Positions 45,217 to 55,372 of a stretch of DNA of 64,000 bases are shown piece by piece. This DNA comes from Actinotignum schaalii (GTDB lineage: Bacteria > Actinomycetota > Actinomycetes > Actinomycetales > Actinomycetaceae), in contig NZ_JARBHJ010000001.1 of NCBI RefSeq assembly GCF_028864145.1, positions 1 to 64,000 on the forward strand, read 5' to 3'. Position 1 is the first letter of the stretch, and the number at the start of each line of letters is the position of its first letter. The notes under the pieces were generated by a model that saw only the letters and a program-made list of their open reading frames with translations, searched no databases and had not been told where the DNA came from. A program made the position numbers and the translations under genes.

Positions 45217-46710
45217 ATGAGTATGTCTGAGTTTGCCGAGTCCACGCCTGATACTGCGCAGGCGGATACCGTGCTGGTGCAGGAAGGTACCGCCGCTGAT
45301 CACCACGCCCGCGGATACGCGCAGTTCATCGCGGCGTCCCCGTCCTCCTACCACGCGGCGGCACAGCTAGCGCACATTCTGGAAGCACACGGTTTCACCG
45401 AGCAGTGCGAAACGGAACCCTGGGAGGCGTGCGGGGCACGCTATGTGCGGCGCGGCGGGGCATTGATTGCCTGGGTGAGCCCGCGGGGCGCGGGCTCCGG
45501 CGAACTAGCGCCGTTCCGAATCCTGGGTGCACATACCGATTCGCCCAGCCTCAAACTCAAGCCGGCCGGTACTTCTCGCCACGGGGGCTACACCCAGGTG
45601 GATATGGAAGTGTACGGCGGGCCACTGCTCAATTCCTGGCTTAACCGTGACCTTGGCCTGGCCGGGCGCATCACGGATATGGACGGTCGGGAATACTTGG
45701 TTCGTACCCCGGCCTGCATGGTGATCCCGCAGCTCGCCCCGCACCTTATTTCCGGTAACCGCGATAGCCTCACCTTGGATCGCCAGCAGCATCTCCACCC
45801 GATTTTTACCGGAGCGCGCGGGGATGCCGGGGTGGAATCGGAGCTCGGCGCCGATACCGATAGCGATCTTTTTGAAACCCTGGCGCGCTATGCCCAGCCG
45901 GGCCCGGAGGGCCGGGAAACGCCCGGTGCCGAATGGATCGGCTGGCATGATATCTACGCATATGATGTCGAGCCGCCGCGGCGCAATGGGACGTACCTAT
46001 CCGCCGGGCGTCAGGATAATTTATCCTCTGTATATGCCGGCCTTCGGGCGCTCCTCGATGGGGTGGCGGCGGGCGTGGGGAATGACGCGACTCTTCCCTA
46101 CTTCCCAGTTTTCGCTGCTTTCGACCACGAAGAAGTCGGTTCGGGAACCACCAGCGGAGCCAGCGGGCCCTTCCTGGAAACCGTGCTGACCCGCATCGCG
46201 GAAAGCTTCGGGGTGCGCGGGGATAGCTGGTACCGGCTACTGGCGCGTTCGGCCTGCATGTCTGCCGATGCCGGGCACGCTCTCAACCCGAATTACGCGG
46301 AGTATTACGACCCGGATTCCGCCCCGCGCGCCGGTGCGGGCCCGCTTATCAAAATGAACGCCCAGCAGCGTTACGCCTCCGATGCCGAATCCGTCACGCT
46401 CGCTCTCCGGGCGGCTAGTGATGCCGGCGCTGCTTATCAGTTCTTCATTTCCCGGAATTCCATTCCCTGCGGCACCACCATCGGCCCGCTCACGGCTACT
46501 CGCCTGGGTATCACCACGGTGGATGTGGGCGTGCCCCTCCTGTCCATGCACTCGGCGCGCGAGCTCTCCCACGTGGATGATCTCTACCAGCTGCGTCGCC
46601 TCATTCGCGGTTTCCTTTTCGGGGATCGCGCAACTGATATGCCGGATGCGGATCTCGCGGATACCGGCGGGGGAGCGGGGTCGGGCTCAGAAAGTGAGAG
46701 CAATGAGTAG
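45217..46710 (+). CDS. apeB: M18 family aminopeptidase
   Basis: 497 residues from ATG 45217 (or 45223), preceded by GGGAGG. A cobalt/zinc aminopeptidase of the M18 family. Metal and catalytic motifs are ILGAHTDSPSLKLKP, GRQDNLSSVYAGLRAL, FAAFDHEEVGSGTTSGASG and TVDVGVPLLSMHSARELSH. A short Asp/Gly/Ser-rich tail ends it. It overlaps the next gene by 8 nt (ATGAGTAG), which indicates translational coupling. Confidence 0.95.
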   Translation: MSMSEFAESTPDTAQADTVLVQEGTAADHHARGYAQFIAASPSSYHAAAQLAHILEAHGFTEQCETEPWEACGARYVRRGGALIAWVSPRGAGSGELAPFRILGAHTDSPSLKLKPAGTSRHGGYTQVDMEVYGGPLLNSWLNRDLGLAGRITDMDGREYLVRTPACMVIPQLAPHLISGNRDSLTLDRQQHLHPIFTGARGDAGVESELGADTDSDLFETLARYAQPGPEGRETPGAEWIGWHDIYAYDVEPPRRNGTYLSAGRQDNLSSVYAGLRALLDGVAAGVGNDATLPYFPVFAAFDHEEVGSGTTSGASGPFLETVLTRIAESFGVRGDSWYRLLARSACMSADAGHALNPNYAEYYDPDSAPRAGAGPLIKMNAQQRYASDAESVTLALRAASDAGAAYQFFISRNSIPCGTTIGPLTATRLGITTVDVGVPLLSMHSARELSHVDDLYQLRRLIRGFLFGDRATDMPDADLADTGGGAGSGSESESNE

Positions 46711-48388
46711 CGTCCCCGTCACGAACGTCGCCTATCTGCTTGATCGCACCGCTTTCGCCAACCCGGATCGCCCCTGTCTCTTCTATGACGCCACCGCCCT
46801 GACGGTCGGTGAGGCCCGCGATATCACCTCCCGCCTTGCCCAACTTTTCGTCCAGGCCGGTGTCTCACACGGGGACCGCGTTATGATCGTGGCCCATAAT
46901 TCTCCCTATCACTATCTGGTTGCGGTGGCCTGCGCCCGCATCGGTGCGGTTTACGTTCCGGTGGACGCCCGCCTTCACCCGGTGGAGATTCAACGCCTCG
47001 TCGATTTTGCGGCCCCGCGCGTTCTTATCGCGTGCGCGGAGATAGGTACTGCCGGCGCCTTCACCTCCACGGGAACTCTTATCCATTTTGTTATCGACGA
47101 CGACGTCCTCGCACCACCCTTCACTCCCGCCCTCACCAACGGCTATATTGCTCTGAGCGCGGCAACCGGGAGTTTCACCGCTGATTTCGTTGCCGATGGC
47201 ACCGCCGGTCATCCCGCTTTTAATACCGAGGGATACCCGAGTGGGGTTGCCGTTATGATGTTCCGGCCCGCGCCCCCGGAAGCGCCCCGGGCCCTCGAAC
47301 TTACCCATGACAATTTGTGGTGGGCGGATCGTATTTTCCATGATGCTCTGGGCTACGGACGTGATGACATTTTCCTACACAGCGCTCGATGTTCCTCTAT
47401 CGCCGGGTTCAACGGCGGCACGCTCTTCCACTTCGCGCGCGGGGGCCGCATTGTTATTGCGCGTACTCCCTCTCCGGCCGGCCTGCTGCACCTTATTGAA
47501 GAACACCGGGTCACCACCATGTTCGGCACTCCCACCACCTATTCTTTTATGCTCGACGACGACACCTTCCTCGCCCGGGATCTTTCCAGTCTCCGCTACG
47601 CTTTCGTGGGTGGAGCAGCGGTACCGCCCGCTCTTATGGGGCGCCTGGATGCCGCGGGTCTGCATCCGCTGAACATATGGGGGTCTGTGGAAACAGGCGG
47701 CGTCGGCCCGTATCTTCCCACCGCGCGCGTGGCGCACAAGGCTGAAACGGTGGGGCGTGCCATGCCCCACGTGGAGATTCGCTTGGTGGAGCCGGGTAGC
47801 GATACCCCGGTGGCGCCCGGGGAAATCGGAGAAATGCAATTACGCGGACCGAGCATTTCGGCCGGATACTGGCACGGGGAGAATTACCAGCGCTCCTCCT
47901 TCGCGGGGGAATGGTTCTGCTCTCAAGACCACGCGCGGGTAGATGCGAATGGATATATCACTCTGGTTGCCCGGGTCACCGATACCATCAAAACTGGGGG
48001 AGATACCGTTCACCCCGAAGAAATTGAGCGGGTACTCCACCAGTACCCGGGAGTGCATTCCGCTCTGGTCACAGGTGTGCCAGATCCGGTGTGGGGCCAG
48101 GTGGTGGGCGCCGCCATTGTGATGGATTCTCACGAAGCCCGTTCCGAAGATTTCGCTACCCCGGATCCGGTAACCGGCGGTTTCGCGGTGGTGCCCCAGA
48201 GACTACCCGTGCCCAGCCTCGATCAGCTCAGGGCTTTTGCTGCCCAGGCGCTCGCCTCCTTCAAGCTCCCGCGCCTCCTGGTGGTGCTTGATGAGCTTCC
48301 GATGGGCGATGACGGGAAGGTGTCCCGGGCGCGGCTGCGTGATCTCTTCGGGCACGGTACTGCCGCGCCCGCCCCCGCGGCGCCCTAA
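46703..48388 (+). CDS. AMP-binding (ANL) superfamily protein lacking the usual P-loop
   Basis: 561 residues. The fold is that of acyl-CoA synthetases. NIWGSVETGGVGP is motif A5, the FCSQDHARVDANG region is A7, ARVTDTIKTGGDTVHPEEIE is A8, and LPMGDDGKVSR is A10 with its lysine. The ATP-binding A3 loop (normally TSGTTGxPKG) instead reads MFRPAPPEAPRALELTH. So ATP binding is doubtful although the rest is well kept. Start ATG 46703 overlaps the M18 gene, so it is coupled to it. Substrate unknown; a nonfunctional or altered ligase are both possible. Confidence 0.85.
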   Translation: MSSVPVTNVAYLLDRTAFANPDRPCLFYDATALTVGEARDITSRLAQLFVQAGVSHGDRVMIVAHNSPYHYLVAVACARIGAVYVPVDARLHPVEIQRLVDFAAPRVLIACAEIGTAGAFTSTGTLIHFVIDDDVLAPPFTPALTNGYIALSAATGSFTADFVADGTAGHPAFNTEGYPSGVAVMMFRPAPPEAPRALELTHDNLWWADRIFHDALGYGRDDIFLHSARCSSIAGFNGGTLFHFARGGRIVIARTPSPAGLLHLIEEHRVTTMFGTPTTYSFMLDDDTFLARDLSSLRYAFVGGAAVPPALMGRLDAAGLHPLNIWGSVETGGVGPYLPTARVAHKAETVGRAMPHVEIRLVEPGSDTPVAPGEIGEMQLRGPSISAGYWHGENYQRSSFAGEWFCSQDHARVDANGYITLVARVTDTIKTGGDTVHPEEIERVLHQYPGVHSALVTGVPDPVWGQVVGAAIVMDSHEARSEDFATPDPVTGGFAVVPQRLPVPSLDQLRAFAAQALASFKLPRLLVVLDELPMGDDGKVSRARLRDLFGHGTAAPAPAAP

Positions 48389-48815
48389 AACAGTGCTTAT
48401 CTCATTGCTGGAATGATTTTGAGAAAAACTATCTCAACATATGAGATATACCTGGCGTGAGACGTGACTCCTTCCTGAACGTGTCCAGACTTGCATACCG
48501 TTGAAAAACGGCTCCATGCTGCGGATTCCTCTCTTTTTTGCGAGCGTGAACATTCGCACATGAAAAAAGCCTGAGCCTAAACGTAAAGAAATCGTCAAGA
48601 CTCGTGTAGGCTTTTTCCATGGTTAGAGCGGTGGCGCTGGCTATCCGCACAGGATGTCAATGCGTGTTCCATCCTGTGGAGATCGTCAACGCACCGGATT
48701 CTCGAGAATTCGGCACCGCTTTTGCATATTCCACGCGCTCACGGCGCGAACATGATCACTCCGTACCGGGGGACTGCCCCCGCGGCACGGAAACAGTCAA
48801 TGAGGAGGTTCCTTC
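48389..48815. other. Upstream region of the peptide-transport operon
   Basis: 427 nt without a gene. AAAAAGCCT (48564-48572) and AGGCTTTTT (48608-48616) form a T-flanked inverted repeat that can terminate the preceding operon. Small AT-rich palindromes (TTGAGAAAAACTATCTCAA near 48418-48436, TTCTCGAGAA near 48700) could bind regulators of the ABC operon. The promoter is not certain. Confidence 0.45.
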
Positions 48816-50600
48816 GTGAAGAAGACCGCTTATCCCTTGGTGGCCGGAGCAGCCGCGCTTGCTCTGGTCATGACTGGTTGTTCCTCCAACGGCAAGGGTG
48901 GCCCCACCCAGGTCGAAGGAAATGTCAACCGGACCGCTTCGGTTACCGTCGGTGCCGATGAATTCCTGGGCTACAACGGCTTGACGCCCACTACCTACAG
49001 CTCGGCCAACTCCCTTGTTGTTGACCGTATGATGCCCGGCTTCGGCTACTACTCCGCCAATGGCGAGTGGAAGCATGGCACCCCGCTCGGTGACTATGAA
49101 ATGGTTTCTGAGAACCCCCTCACCGTGAAGTACACCTTCAACGATGAGGCCAAGTACCAGGGCGGCGAACTCATCACCTGTGAAGACGCCTATATGGACT
49201 GGGTTTCCCAGAATCCGAAGTGGATTATGGACGGCCAGGCTGCTGCCGGCTCCGATGAGCCGCTGTTCAACCACGTGTCCAGCCCGGATACCTACGCCGA
49301 TGGCGTTCCGGAAGGCCCCCAGTGCAACCCGGGTGACCGTTCCTTCACCATTACCTACGCCGCACCGAACCCGGACTGGCAGCTCGTTGTTTCCGGCCCG
49401 CTTCCCTCGCACGTGGTAGCTAAGAAGATTGGTATCTCCAAGAAGGAGCTCTTCGAAGCCCTGAAGAACAAGGACTTCGAAACCGCTAAGAAGGCCGCTG
49501 AATTCTGGAATAACTGGAATTCGCCCACCCCGGGCCAGCTGCCCGCCGCGGAAGATGCGCCGTCTTTCGGTCCCTACACCCTCAAGGAAGGTGGCTGGGA
49601 AGCCGGTCAGTACATCACCATGGTTCCCAACCCGGATTGGTGGGGTGAGAAGCCCGGTCTCGATGAACTCGTGATCCGCTTCATCCCGCCGGAAGGCCAG
49701 GTTCAGGCCCTCGCCAACCAGAACGTTAACGTCATTGAGCCGCAGGCCACCAAGGACACCCTTGATGCCCTTAATGGCACCCAGGGCGTGACCGTCCTCG
49801 AGGGTAACACCATGATTTGGGAGCACTTCGACTTCAACTTCAAGCCGGGCTCCATCTTCGCCAATGACAAGGGCGGTCTCGCGCTGCGCCAGGCCATGGC
49901 CTACTGCATCCCGCGTCAGCAGATCGTTGATTCGCTTATCAAGCCGCTCAACGACAAGGCTGAAGTTCTTAACTCCCGCGAATACTTCCCGGATAACCCC
50001 GAGTACAAGGAAGTCGTGGCGGCCTCCTACAACGGTGAATACGACACCGTGGACATCGAAAAGGCCAAGGCCAAGGTTGCTGAATCCGGTATCGCCAACC
50101 CGGTGGTCCGCATTGGTTACAACCAGCCCAACCAGCGCCGTTCCGATGAGGTTGCCCTCGTGACCTCCTCCTGCGCACAGGCCGGCATTACCGTCCAGGA
50201 CGTCGGGGCCCAGGGCTTCATGGCCCCGGGTGGCGGCTATGAGAGCGGCGACTTCGACATGGTGCTCTTCGCCTGGTCCGGCTCCGGTCAGATCGTTTCC
50301 GGTGCGAATATCTACAAGTCCAACGGTGGTCAGAACCAGACCGGTTACGCCAACGCCACTGTTGACACCGAATGGGACAAGGTTGCCTCCAGCCTGGATC
50401 CGAAGGTCCAGAAGGAAGCCAAGAAGGTGATTGAGAAGGAACTGTGGAATGACCTCTTCGGTATCCCGCTCTTCACCCACCCGGGCATCGCGGCGTACAC
50501 CACCGGTATGGAGAACGTTGAGCGCAACGTCACCCAGTCCGGTATCGCCTGGAATGCCGAAAAGTGGAGCTGGGGCTCCGCACCCGCCAAGGCTGAGTAA
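48816..50600 (+). CDS. Peptide ABC transporter substrate-binding lipoprotein
   Basis: 594 residues from a GTG with AGGAGG 7 nt upstream. Signal peptide with lipobox LVMTGC (cysteine near residue 22), then the family 5 solute-binding domain (DppA/OppA type). It anchors outside the membrane and delivers oligopeptides to the permeases encoded next. Codon usage is strongly biased, suggesting high expression. A strong hairpin after the stop (50643-50672) probably limits read-through into the permease genes and keeps the binding protein in excess. Confidence 0.95.
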   Translation: MKKTAYPLVAGAAALALVMTGCSSNGKGGPTQVEGNVNRTASVTVGADEFLGYNGLTPTTYSSANSLVVDRMMPGFGYYSANGEWKHGTPLGDYEMVSENPLTVKYTFNDEAKYQGGELITCEDAYMDWVSQNPKWIMDGQAAAGSDEPLFNHVSSPDTYADGVPEGPQCNPGDRSFTITYAAPNPDWQLVVSGPLPSHVVAKKIGISKKELFEALKNKDFETAKKAAEFWNNWNSPTPGQLPAAEDAPSFGPYTLKEGGWEAGQYITMVPNPDWWGEKPGLDELVIRFIPPEGQVQALANQNVNVIEPQATKDTLDALNGTQGVTVLEGNTMIWEHFDFNFKPGSIFANDKGGLALRQAMAYCIPRQQIVDSLIKPLNDKAEVLNSREYFPDNPEYKEVVAASYNGEYDTVDIEKAKAKVAESGIANPVVRIGYNQPNQRRSDEVALVTSSCAQAGITVQDVGAQGFMAPGGGYESGDFDMVLFAWSGSGQIVSGANIYKSNGGQNQTGYANATVDTEWDKVASSLDPKVQKEAKKVIEKELWNDLFGIPLFTHPGIAAYTTGMENVERNVTQSGIAWNAEKWSWGSAPAKAE

Positions 50601-50642
50601 TTAGCCTTATGCATAGGAAGTAATAGTTATTTTCTAGCTGCA

Positions 50643-50672
50643 CCGGAGGGGCCGCAAGTGCGGCCCCTCCGG
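50643..50672 (+). terminator. Hairpin between binding protein and permease genes
   Basis: CCGGAGGGGCCGCA (50643-50656) pairs perfectly with TGCGGCCCCTCCGG (50659-50672); an outer CTGCA/TGCAG adds to it. A modest T-run follows (TTTCC). Likely a partial terminator inside the operon. Confidence 0.8.
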
Positions 50673-50807
50673 GCGTGCAGTTTCCTTACCCTTCCTGTGT
50701 TACATCCCACGTCCCATTTCGTCTGGAAATGCTTATGTACTATAGTCACCGAGTAAAATTGTCCGAACCGGCGCCCATCGGCACACAGAACGGAAAGAAG
50801 TCTCGCG

Positions 50808-52334
50808 GTGTATAAATTCATCGCCAAACGAATTGGCATCTCAGTACTTATCCTCTGGGCCGCGTCGCTCCTTATTTTTGTTCTTACGATCAATTCGGGC
50901 GACCCCCTCGAGGATCTTCGCGAATCCAATAACCCGAATCGCGAAAATCTCATGCAGCAGCGCTCCTCCTTCATGGGTCTCGACCTGCCCTGGTACGAGC
51001 GCTATTGGACCTGGCTGACCGGAGCGGCGAAATGCTTCATCGGCCAGTGCAACCTGGGCGTCAATCGTTCCGGACAGTCTGTTAATGACATGCTCGGTCA
51101 GGCCGCTTCCGCCACCTTGCGTCTCGTGTTGGCGGCCACTTTCCTCGCGATCTTCTTTGGAATCTTCTTCGGTGTGATGAGCGCAATCCGCCGCTACACC
51201 GGTTTCGATTACGTCGTGACCTTCCTCGCCTTCACCTTCTACTCACTGCCCGCCTTCGTCTTCGCGGTGCTCCTGAAGGAATACGGCGCTATTCGCTTTA
51301 ATGACTGGCTGGCAGACCCAACAATCTCACTGGTTACTATCGTCATATTTGCCGGCATCTTCGCACTCTTTGTACAGGCCCTCGTGGCCGGCGGCCCGAA
51401 GCGGCGCGCCATGGCCGCGGGCATCAGCTTCGCCGTGGCTTTCGGTGTTATGGAATACATTTCCGTGACCCGTGCCTTCCTTGAACCTACTGGCGGGCTG
51501 TGGATTGAAGCTCTTATGGGCCTGGCTGGCACGGTGCTCTTCACGGGTCTCTTCCTCGGATTCTCCAATAAGCGCGGCTTTGCAGTGGTGGGTGCCAATG
51601 CGGCAATCATGTTTGTTATCGTGGCGGCCTGCTCGAATATGCTCTGGGAGCCGACCTGGGGCTTCCTCATCTTGATTCTGGCTCTCGGGATTGCCGTATC
51701 CGTGGGCGTGTCCTACTTCTTCGGTGGCTACGCGCGCCGTTCGGTGACCTGGGCATCGATCTGGGCCGTCTTCTCGGTGTGGATCGCGATTATTTTCGAT
51801 TTCGCCGCTCGCTACTGGTCTACCTACCTGCCGCTCACCCAGAACCGCCCGATTTCCACCATCGGTTCGATGACTCCGAATTTCCAGGGTAGCCACGTGT
51901 TCTGGCTCAGCTTCCTGGATTCCTTCACCCACCTCCTGCTGCCGACGATCTCGCTGACGCTTATGTCCATCGCGTCCTATACGCGCTATACGCGTTCGTC
52001 CATGCTGGAAGTTCTCGGCCAGGATTACATCCGCACCGCGCGGGCCAAGGGTCTGCCCGAACATACGGTTATTACCCGGCACGCTTTCCGTAATGCCATG
52101 CTGCCGCTGCTCACTATCATCGCTTTCGATTTCGCGGGTCTCATCGGCGGTGCGGTCATCACGGAAACGGTCTTCGGCTGGAAAGGCATGGGTGAACTCT
52201 TCCGAACCGGTCTGGCCCAGGTAGATCCGGCCCCGGTTATGGCTTTCTTCCTGGTCACCGGCGGAGCCGCGGTGCTCATGAATATGGTCGCGGATATCAT
52301 GTACGCCTACGTCGATCCTCGGATTAGGCGGTAA
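50808..52334 (+). CDS. Peptide ABC transporter permease (DppB type) with large insertion
   Basis: 508 residues, whereas DppB/OppB permeases are usually about 310-330. The N-terminal helix (YKFIAKRIGISVLILWAASL) and the C-terminal permease core with the coupling segment DYIRTARAKGLPEHTVITRH and FGWKGMGELFRTGLAQVDP are normal. Between them, about residues 165-340, lie roughly five to six extra hydrophobic segments. GTG start with GGAAAGAAG upstream. It forms the membrane channel with the next gene. Confidence 0.93.
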   Translation: MYKFIAKRIGISVLILWAASLLIFVLTINSGDPLEDLRESNNPNRENLMQQRSSFMGLDLPWYERYWTWLTGAAKCFIGQCNLGVNRSGQSVNDMLGQAASATLRLVLAATFLAIFFGIFFGVMSAIRRYTGFDYVVTFLAFTFYSLPAFVFAVLLKEYGAIRFNDWLADPTISLVTIVIFAGIFALFVQALVAGGPKRRAMAAGISFAVAFGVMEYISVTRAFLEPTGGLWIEALMGLAGTVLFTGLFLGFSNKRGFAVVGANAAIMFVIVAACSNMLWEPTWGFLILILALGIAVSVGVSYFFGGYARRSVTWASIWAVFSVWIAIIFDFAARYWSTYLPLTQNRPISTIGSMTPNFQGSHVFWLSFLDSFTHLLLPTISLTLMSIASYTRYTRSSMLEVLGQDYIRTARAKGLPEHTVITRHAFRNAMLPLLTIIAFDFAGLIGGAVITETVFGWKGMGELFRTGLAQVDPAPVMAFFLVTGGAAVLMNMVADIMYAYVDPRIRR

Positions 52335-52386
52335 CCCATGAGCCTGACTACCCCCATGAATCGTCACCAAGCCCGAGGAGAATCCG

Positions 52387-53538
52387 ATGAGTGAGAATCG
52401 TTCGAAAACAACCGTCGCGCCGCTCGACCCGGAACACGTTGTTGAGGCCGACGACGCTCAGCTCGCCTCGTCCAGCCCCTCCTATTCGCAGGGGCGCCTC
52501 GTGCTGCGCCGTTTCTTGCGGCATAAGCCCGCGATGGTGTCCGCCGTCGTCCTTATTCTTGTGACCCTGGTGGCCTTCCTGTCCATCGGCTGGAATATGA
52601 GCTTCTTTGGCCTGCACTGGCACTTCTCCGGTCTGTGGCGGCACAGCTACACGGACGTGCTGGATGTCGTCAATAACGGCAAACCAACCATGACCTGGAC
52701 CTCGCTAGGTGAACATCCCTTCGGGCAGGACAATATTGGTAAGGACTACTTTGCCCTGACTATGAAGGGCACCCAGATTTCTATCATTATCGCTTTCGTT
52801 GTCGGGTTGGTCTCCACCATTATCGGCACGATTATCGGGGCCGCCGCGGGTTACTTCCGTGGCTGGACCGAAGCGATCCTCATGCGCATCACCGACCTCT
52901 TCATCGTGATTCCGCTGCTCATCCTCGCGGCGGTTATCGGCAAGATGGTGGGAAGCCAGGGCATTTTGTTCCTCGCGGTTATGCTCGGTGTGCTCTCGTG
53001 GACGGGCCTGGCGCGCCTGGTGCGCGGTGAAGTGCTGTCCTTGCGCGAACGCGAATTCGTTGCCTCAGCCCGCGCGCTGGGAGCCTCCCCGTGGCGTATT
53101 ATTTTCCGCCATATTCTCCCGAATTGCTTGGGCACGATTATTGTTTCGGCAACCCTGTCGATTTCTTCGGCGATTCTGCTGGAAACTTCGCTGTCCTTCC
53201 TCGGCTTCGGGGTGCGCCCGCCGGCAACTTCGCTCGGCCTGCTTATTTCTACCTACCAGACCACGTTCTCGACGCGTCCCTGGCTCTTCTTCGCCCCGGC
53301 CGGTCTGATCCTTATCATCGCGCTCTCCATTAACTTCATTGGTGACGGACTGCGTGATGCCTTCGATCCGCGCCAGCGTTCAGCGGTATCGCGCCGCAAG
53401 ATGAAGGCCCTTGCGGACGGGCATATTGAGAACGACGTCGAAGCTGATCTCATGCCGGTGACCACCGCGGCCACCACCGCGACGGGTGGCGAGCACGCCG
53501 CTCCCGCATCCGACGCCACCGAAAGGAAGGGCGAGTAA
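52387..53538 (+). CDS. Peptide ABC transporter permease (DppC type)
   Basis: 383 residues. A polar N-terminus (about 45) precedes the first helix. The binding-protein-dependent transport domain contains LSLREREFVASARALGASPW and RHILPNCLGTIIVSATLSIS as the ATPase-contact region, then FLGFGVRPPATSLG. A 50-residue Ala/Thr-rich tail ends it. GGAGAA lies ahead of the ATG. It ends directly before the ATPase gene (stop and ATG adjacent, 53538/53539). Confidence 0.95.
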   Translation: MSENRSKTTVAPLDPEHVVEADDAQLASSSPSYSQGRLVLRRFLRHKPAMVSAVVLILVTLVAFLSIGWNMSFFGLHWHFSGLWRHSYTDVLDVVNNGKPTMTWTSLGEHPFGQDNIGKDYFALTMKGTQISIIIAFVVGLVSTIIGTIIGAAAGYFRGWTEAILMRITDLFIVIPLLILAAVIGKMVGSQGILFLAVMLGVLSWTGLARLVRGEVLSLREREFVASARALGASPWRIIFRHILPNCLGTIIVSATLSISSAILLETSLSFLGFGVRPPATSLGLLISTYQTTFSTRPWLFFAPAGLILIIALSINFIGDGLRDAFDPRQRSAVSRRKMKALADGHIENDVEADLMPVTTAATTATGGEHAAPASDATERKGE

Positions 53539-55353
53539 ATGCGTCTTGGAAAACGCGCTGCAACAACGCAGGATAAAGCTGCCGCGACAGCGGCCACGCT
53601 CAAGGCTGACCAGCCCGTCGTCACCCCGCACCCGAAAACCGATAAGCCGGTGCTCGGCTTCGGTGAACTGGATGTCAAATTCGCGACCGAATTCGGCGCG
53701 GTTCATGCCGTGCGTGGTGTGAGTATCGATGTGCGCCCGGGTGAAGTGGTGGGCCTGGTCGGAGAGTCCGGTTCCGGTAAATCCGTCACCTCCACCACGG
53801 CCCTCGGCCTGCTCCCCTCCAATGCTGTTATTAGCGGAAGCGTGCAGGTAGCCGGGCGTGAAGTGCGCGGGATGACCTCGCGTGGCATGCGCGCGTTGCG
53901 CGGTGCCGAAGTGGGCATGGTGTTCCAGGAACCCATGACCGCGCTTAACCCGGTTCTTACTATCGGCCGCCAGATGACGGAAGGCTTGGAAACCCACGGG
54001 CTCGCCTTCGGGGAAGATGCCCGTAATCGGGCGGTGGCCATGCTCAAGGCCGTCGGGCTGCCCGATGCCGAAGAGCGTATGAATCAGTACCCGCATCAGC
54101 TGTCCGGTGGGCAGCGCCAGCGCGTGGTCATCGCGATTGCGCTTATTGCTAACCCCTCCGTCATTATTGCGGACGAACCGACAACCGCTCTGGACGTTAC
54201 GGTCCAGGCTGATATTCTCGACCTGCTGCGCTCCCTCAAGGATCAGCTCAATACCGGCATCCTCCTCATCACCCACTCCATGGGCGTCATCGCGGATATG
54301 GCCGACCGGGTTCATGTGATGTTCAAGGGTGAGATTGTGGAATCGGGCGACGTCGTCCAGGTTCTCAATCATCCCAAGCATCCGTATACGCGCCGCCTGT
54401 TGGAAGCAGTTCCGCATCTGGGCCAGGGCCGTGAGCAATTCGGCTTCTCCCTGGAAAAGGAAGCTTCTATTGACCTCAATAAGAAGGTGCTAGAAGCTAA
54501 AGATCTCGTGATTGAATACGAGATTCCCGGTAAGGAGCCTTTCCGCGCTGTGGACCATGTGTCCCTAGATGTTGCGGAACGTGAAATTGTGGGTCTCGTG
54601 GGCGAATCCGGTTCCGGTAAATCCACCATCGGCAAGTGCGTGCTCGGGCTGATTCCGGCCGCCTCCGGTGAGGTGAAGATTTTCGGTGAGGACCTGGTGG
54701 GCGCTTCGCGTAAGCACGCCCAGGAGCTGCGCCAGCACGTGGGCGTGGTCTTCCAGGATCCGGCCGCGTCCCTCGATCCGCGTTTCCCGGTGGGCGATTG
54801 CATTATGGAACCGCTCGATGTGCACAAGGTCGGAACGAAGGCGGAACGCCGCCAGCGTGTGTACGACCTGCTCGATGCGGTGCGGCTGCCCCGTTCTTCC
54901 TTCAACCGCTACCCCCATGAGCTTTCCGGCGGTCAGCGTCAGCGCGTGTGCATCGCCCGTGCCCTCGCCCTGCGCCCCAAACTCCTCATCGCGGACGAGC
55001 CGACCTCCGCCCTGGACGTATCCGTCCAGGCCCAGGTTCTGACCATGCTCTCCGAGCTCCAGGATGACATGGGCTTTGCTTGCCTGTTCATTTCGCACGA
55101 TCTTGCGGTGGTCGATATGCTCTCGCACCGCGTGGTCGTGCTGCAAAACGGCAAGGTTGTGGAAGCGGGCCAGCGCGAGGACGTCCTTCACAATCCGCAA
55201 GAAGCCTACACTCAGCGGCTTCTCGCGGCCGCTCCGGTTCCCGAACCGATTGAGCAGCGCCGTCGCCGCGAAGAACGCCACGCGCTGCTGCGTAAGCAGG
55301 GCCGTGAAGTCTCGCGTTTGCGTTTGAGTGAGAACGACGACGCCGCTATCTAG
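53539..55353 (+). CDS. Fused double ABC ATPase for peptide import (DppD-DppF)
   Basis: 604 residues with two complete nucleotide-binding domains. Domain 1 has [28 protein letters not shown] and [16 protein letters not shown]; the second has [29 protein letters not shown] and [16 protein letters not shown]. Each is about 270 residues, with a short link near residue 310. In many bacteria these are two genes; the fused form occurs in actinobacteria. It energises the permease pair. A GC hairpin downstream (55431-55467) is the probable operon terminator. Confidence 0.96.
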   Translation: MRLGKRAATTQDKAAATAATLKADQPVVTPHPKTDKPVLGFGELDVKFATEFGAVHAVRGVSIDVRPGEVVGLVGESGSGKSVTSTTALGLLPSNAVISGSVQVAGREVRGMTSRGMRALRGAEVGMVFQEPMTALNPVLTIGRQMTEGLETHGLAFGEDARNRAVAMLKAVGLPDAEERMNQYPHQLSGGQRQRVVIAIALIANPSVIIADEPTTALDVTVQADILDLLRSLKDQLNTGILLITHSMGVIADMADRVHVMFKGEIVESGDVVQVLNHPKHPYTRRLLEAVPHLGQGREQFGFSLEKEASIDLNKKVLEAKDLVIEYEIPGKEPFRAVDHVSLDVAEREIVGLVGESGSGKSTIGKCVLGLIPAASGEVKIFGEDLVGASRKHAQELRQHVGVVFQDPAASLDPRFPVGDCIMEPLDVHKVGTKAERRQRVYDLLDAVRLPRSSFNRYPHELSGGQRQRVCIARALALRPKLLIADEPTSALDVSVQAQVLTMLSELQDDMGFACLFISHDLAVVDMLSHRVVVLQNGKVVEAGQREDVLHNPQEAYTQRLLAAAPVPEPIEQRRRREERHALLRKQGREVSRLRLSENDDAAI

Positions 55354-55372
55354 GCGAGAGCTACTCCGGCGC

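Noticed and set aside
48756-50480. 574-codon minus-strand frame opposite the peptide-binding lipoprotein
   Set aside because: An antisense shadow of a strongly codon-biased gene with no motif or ribosome site.
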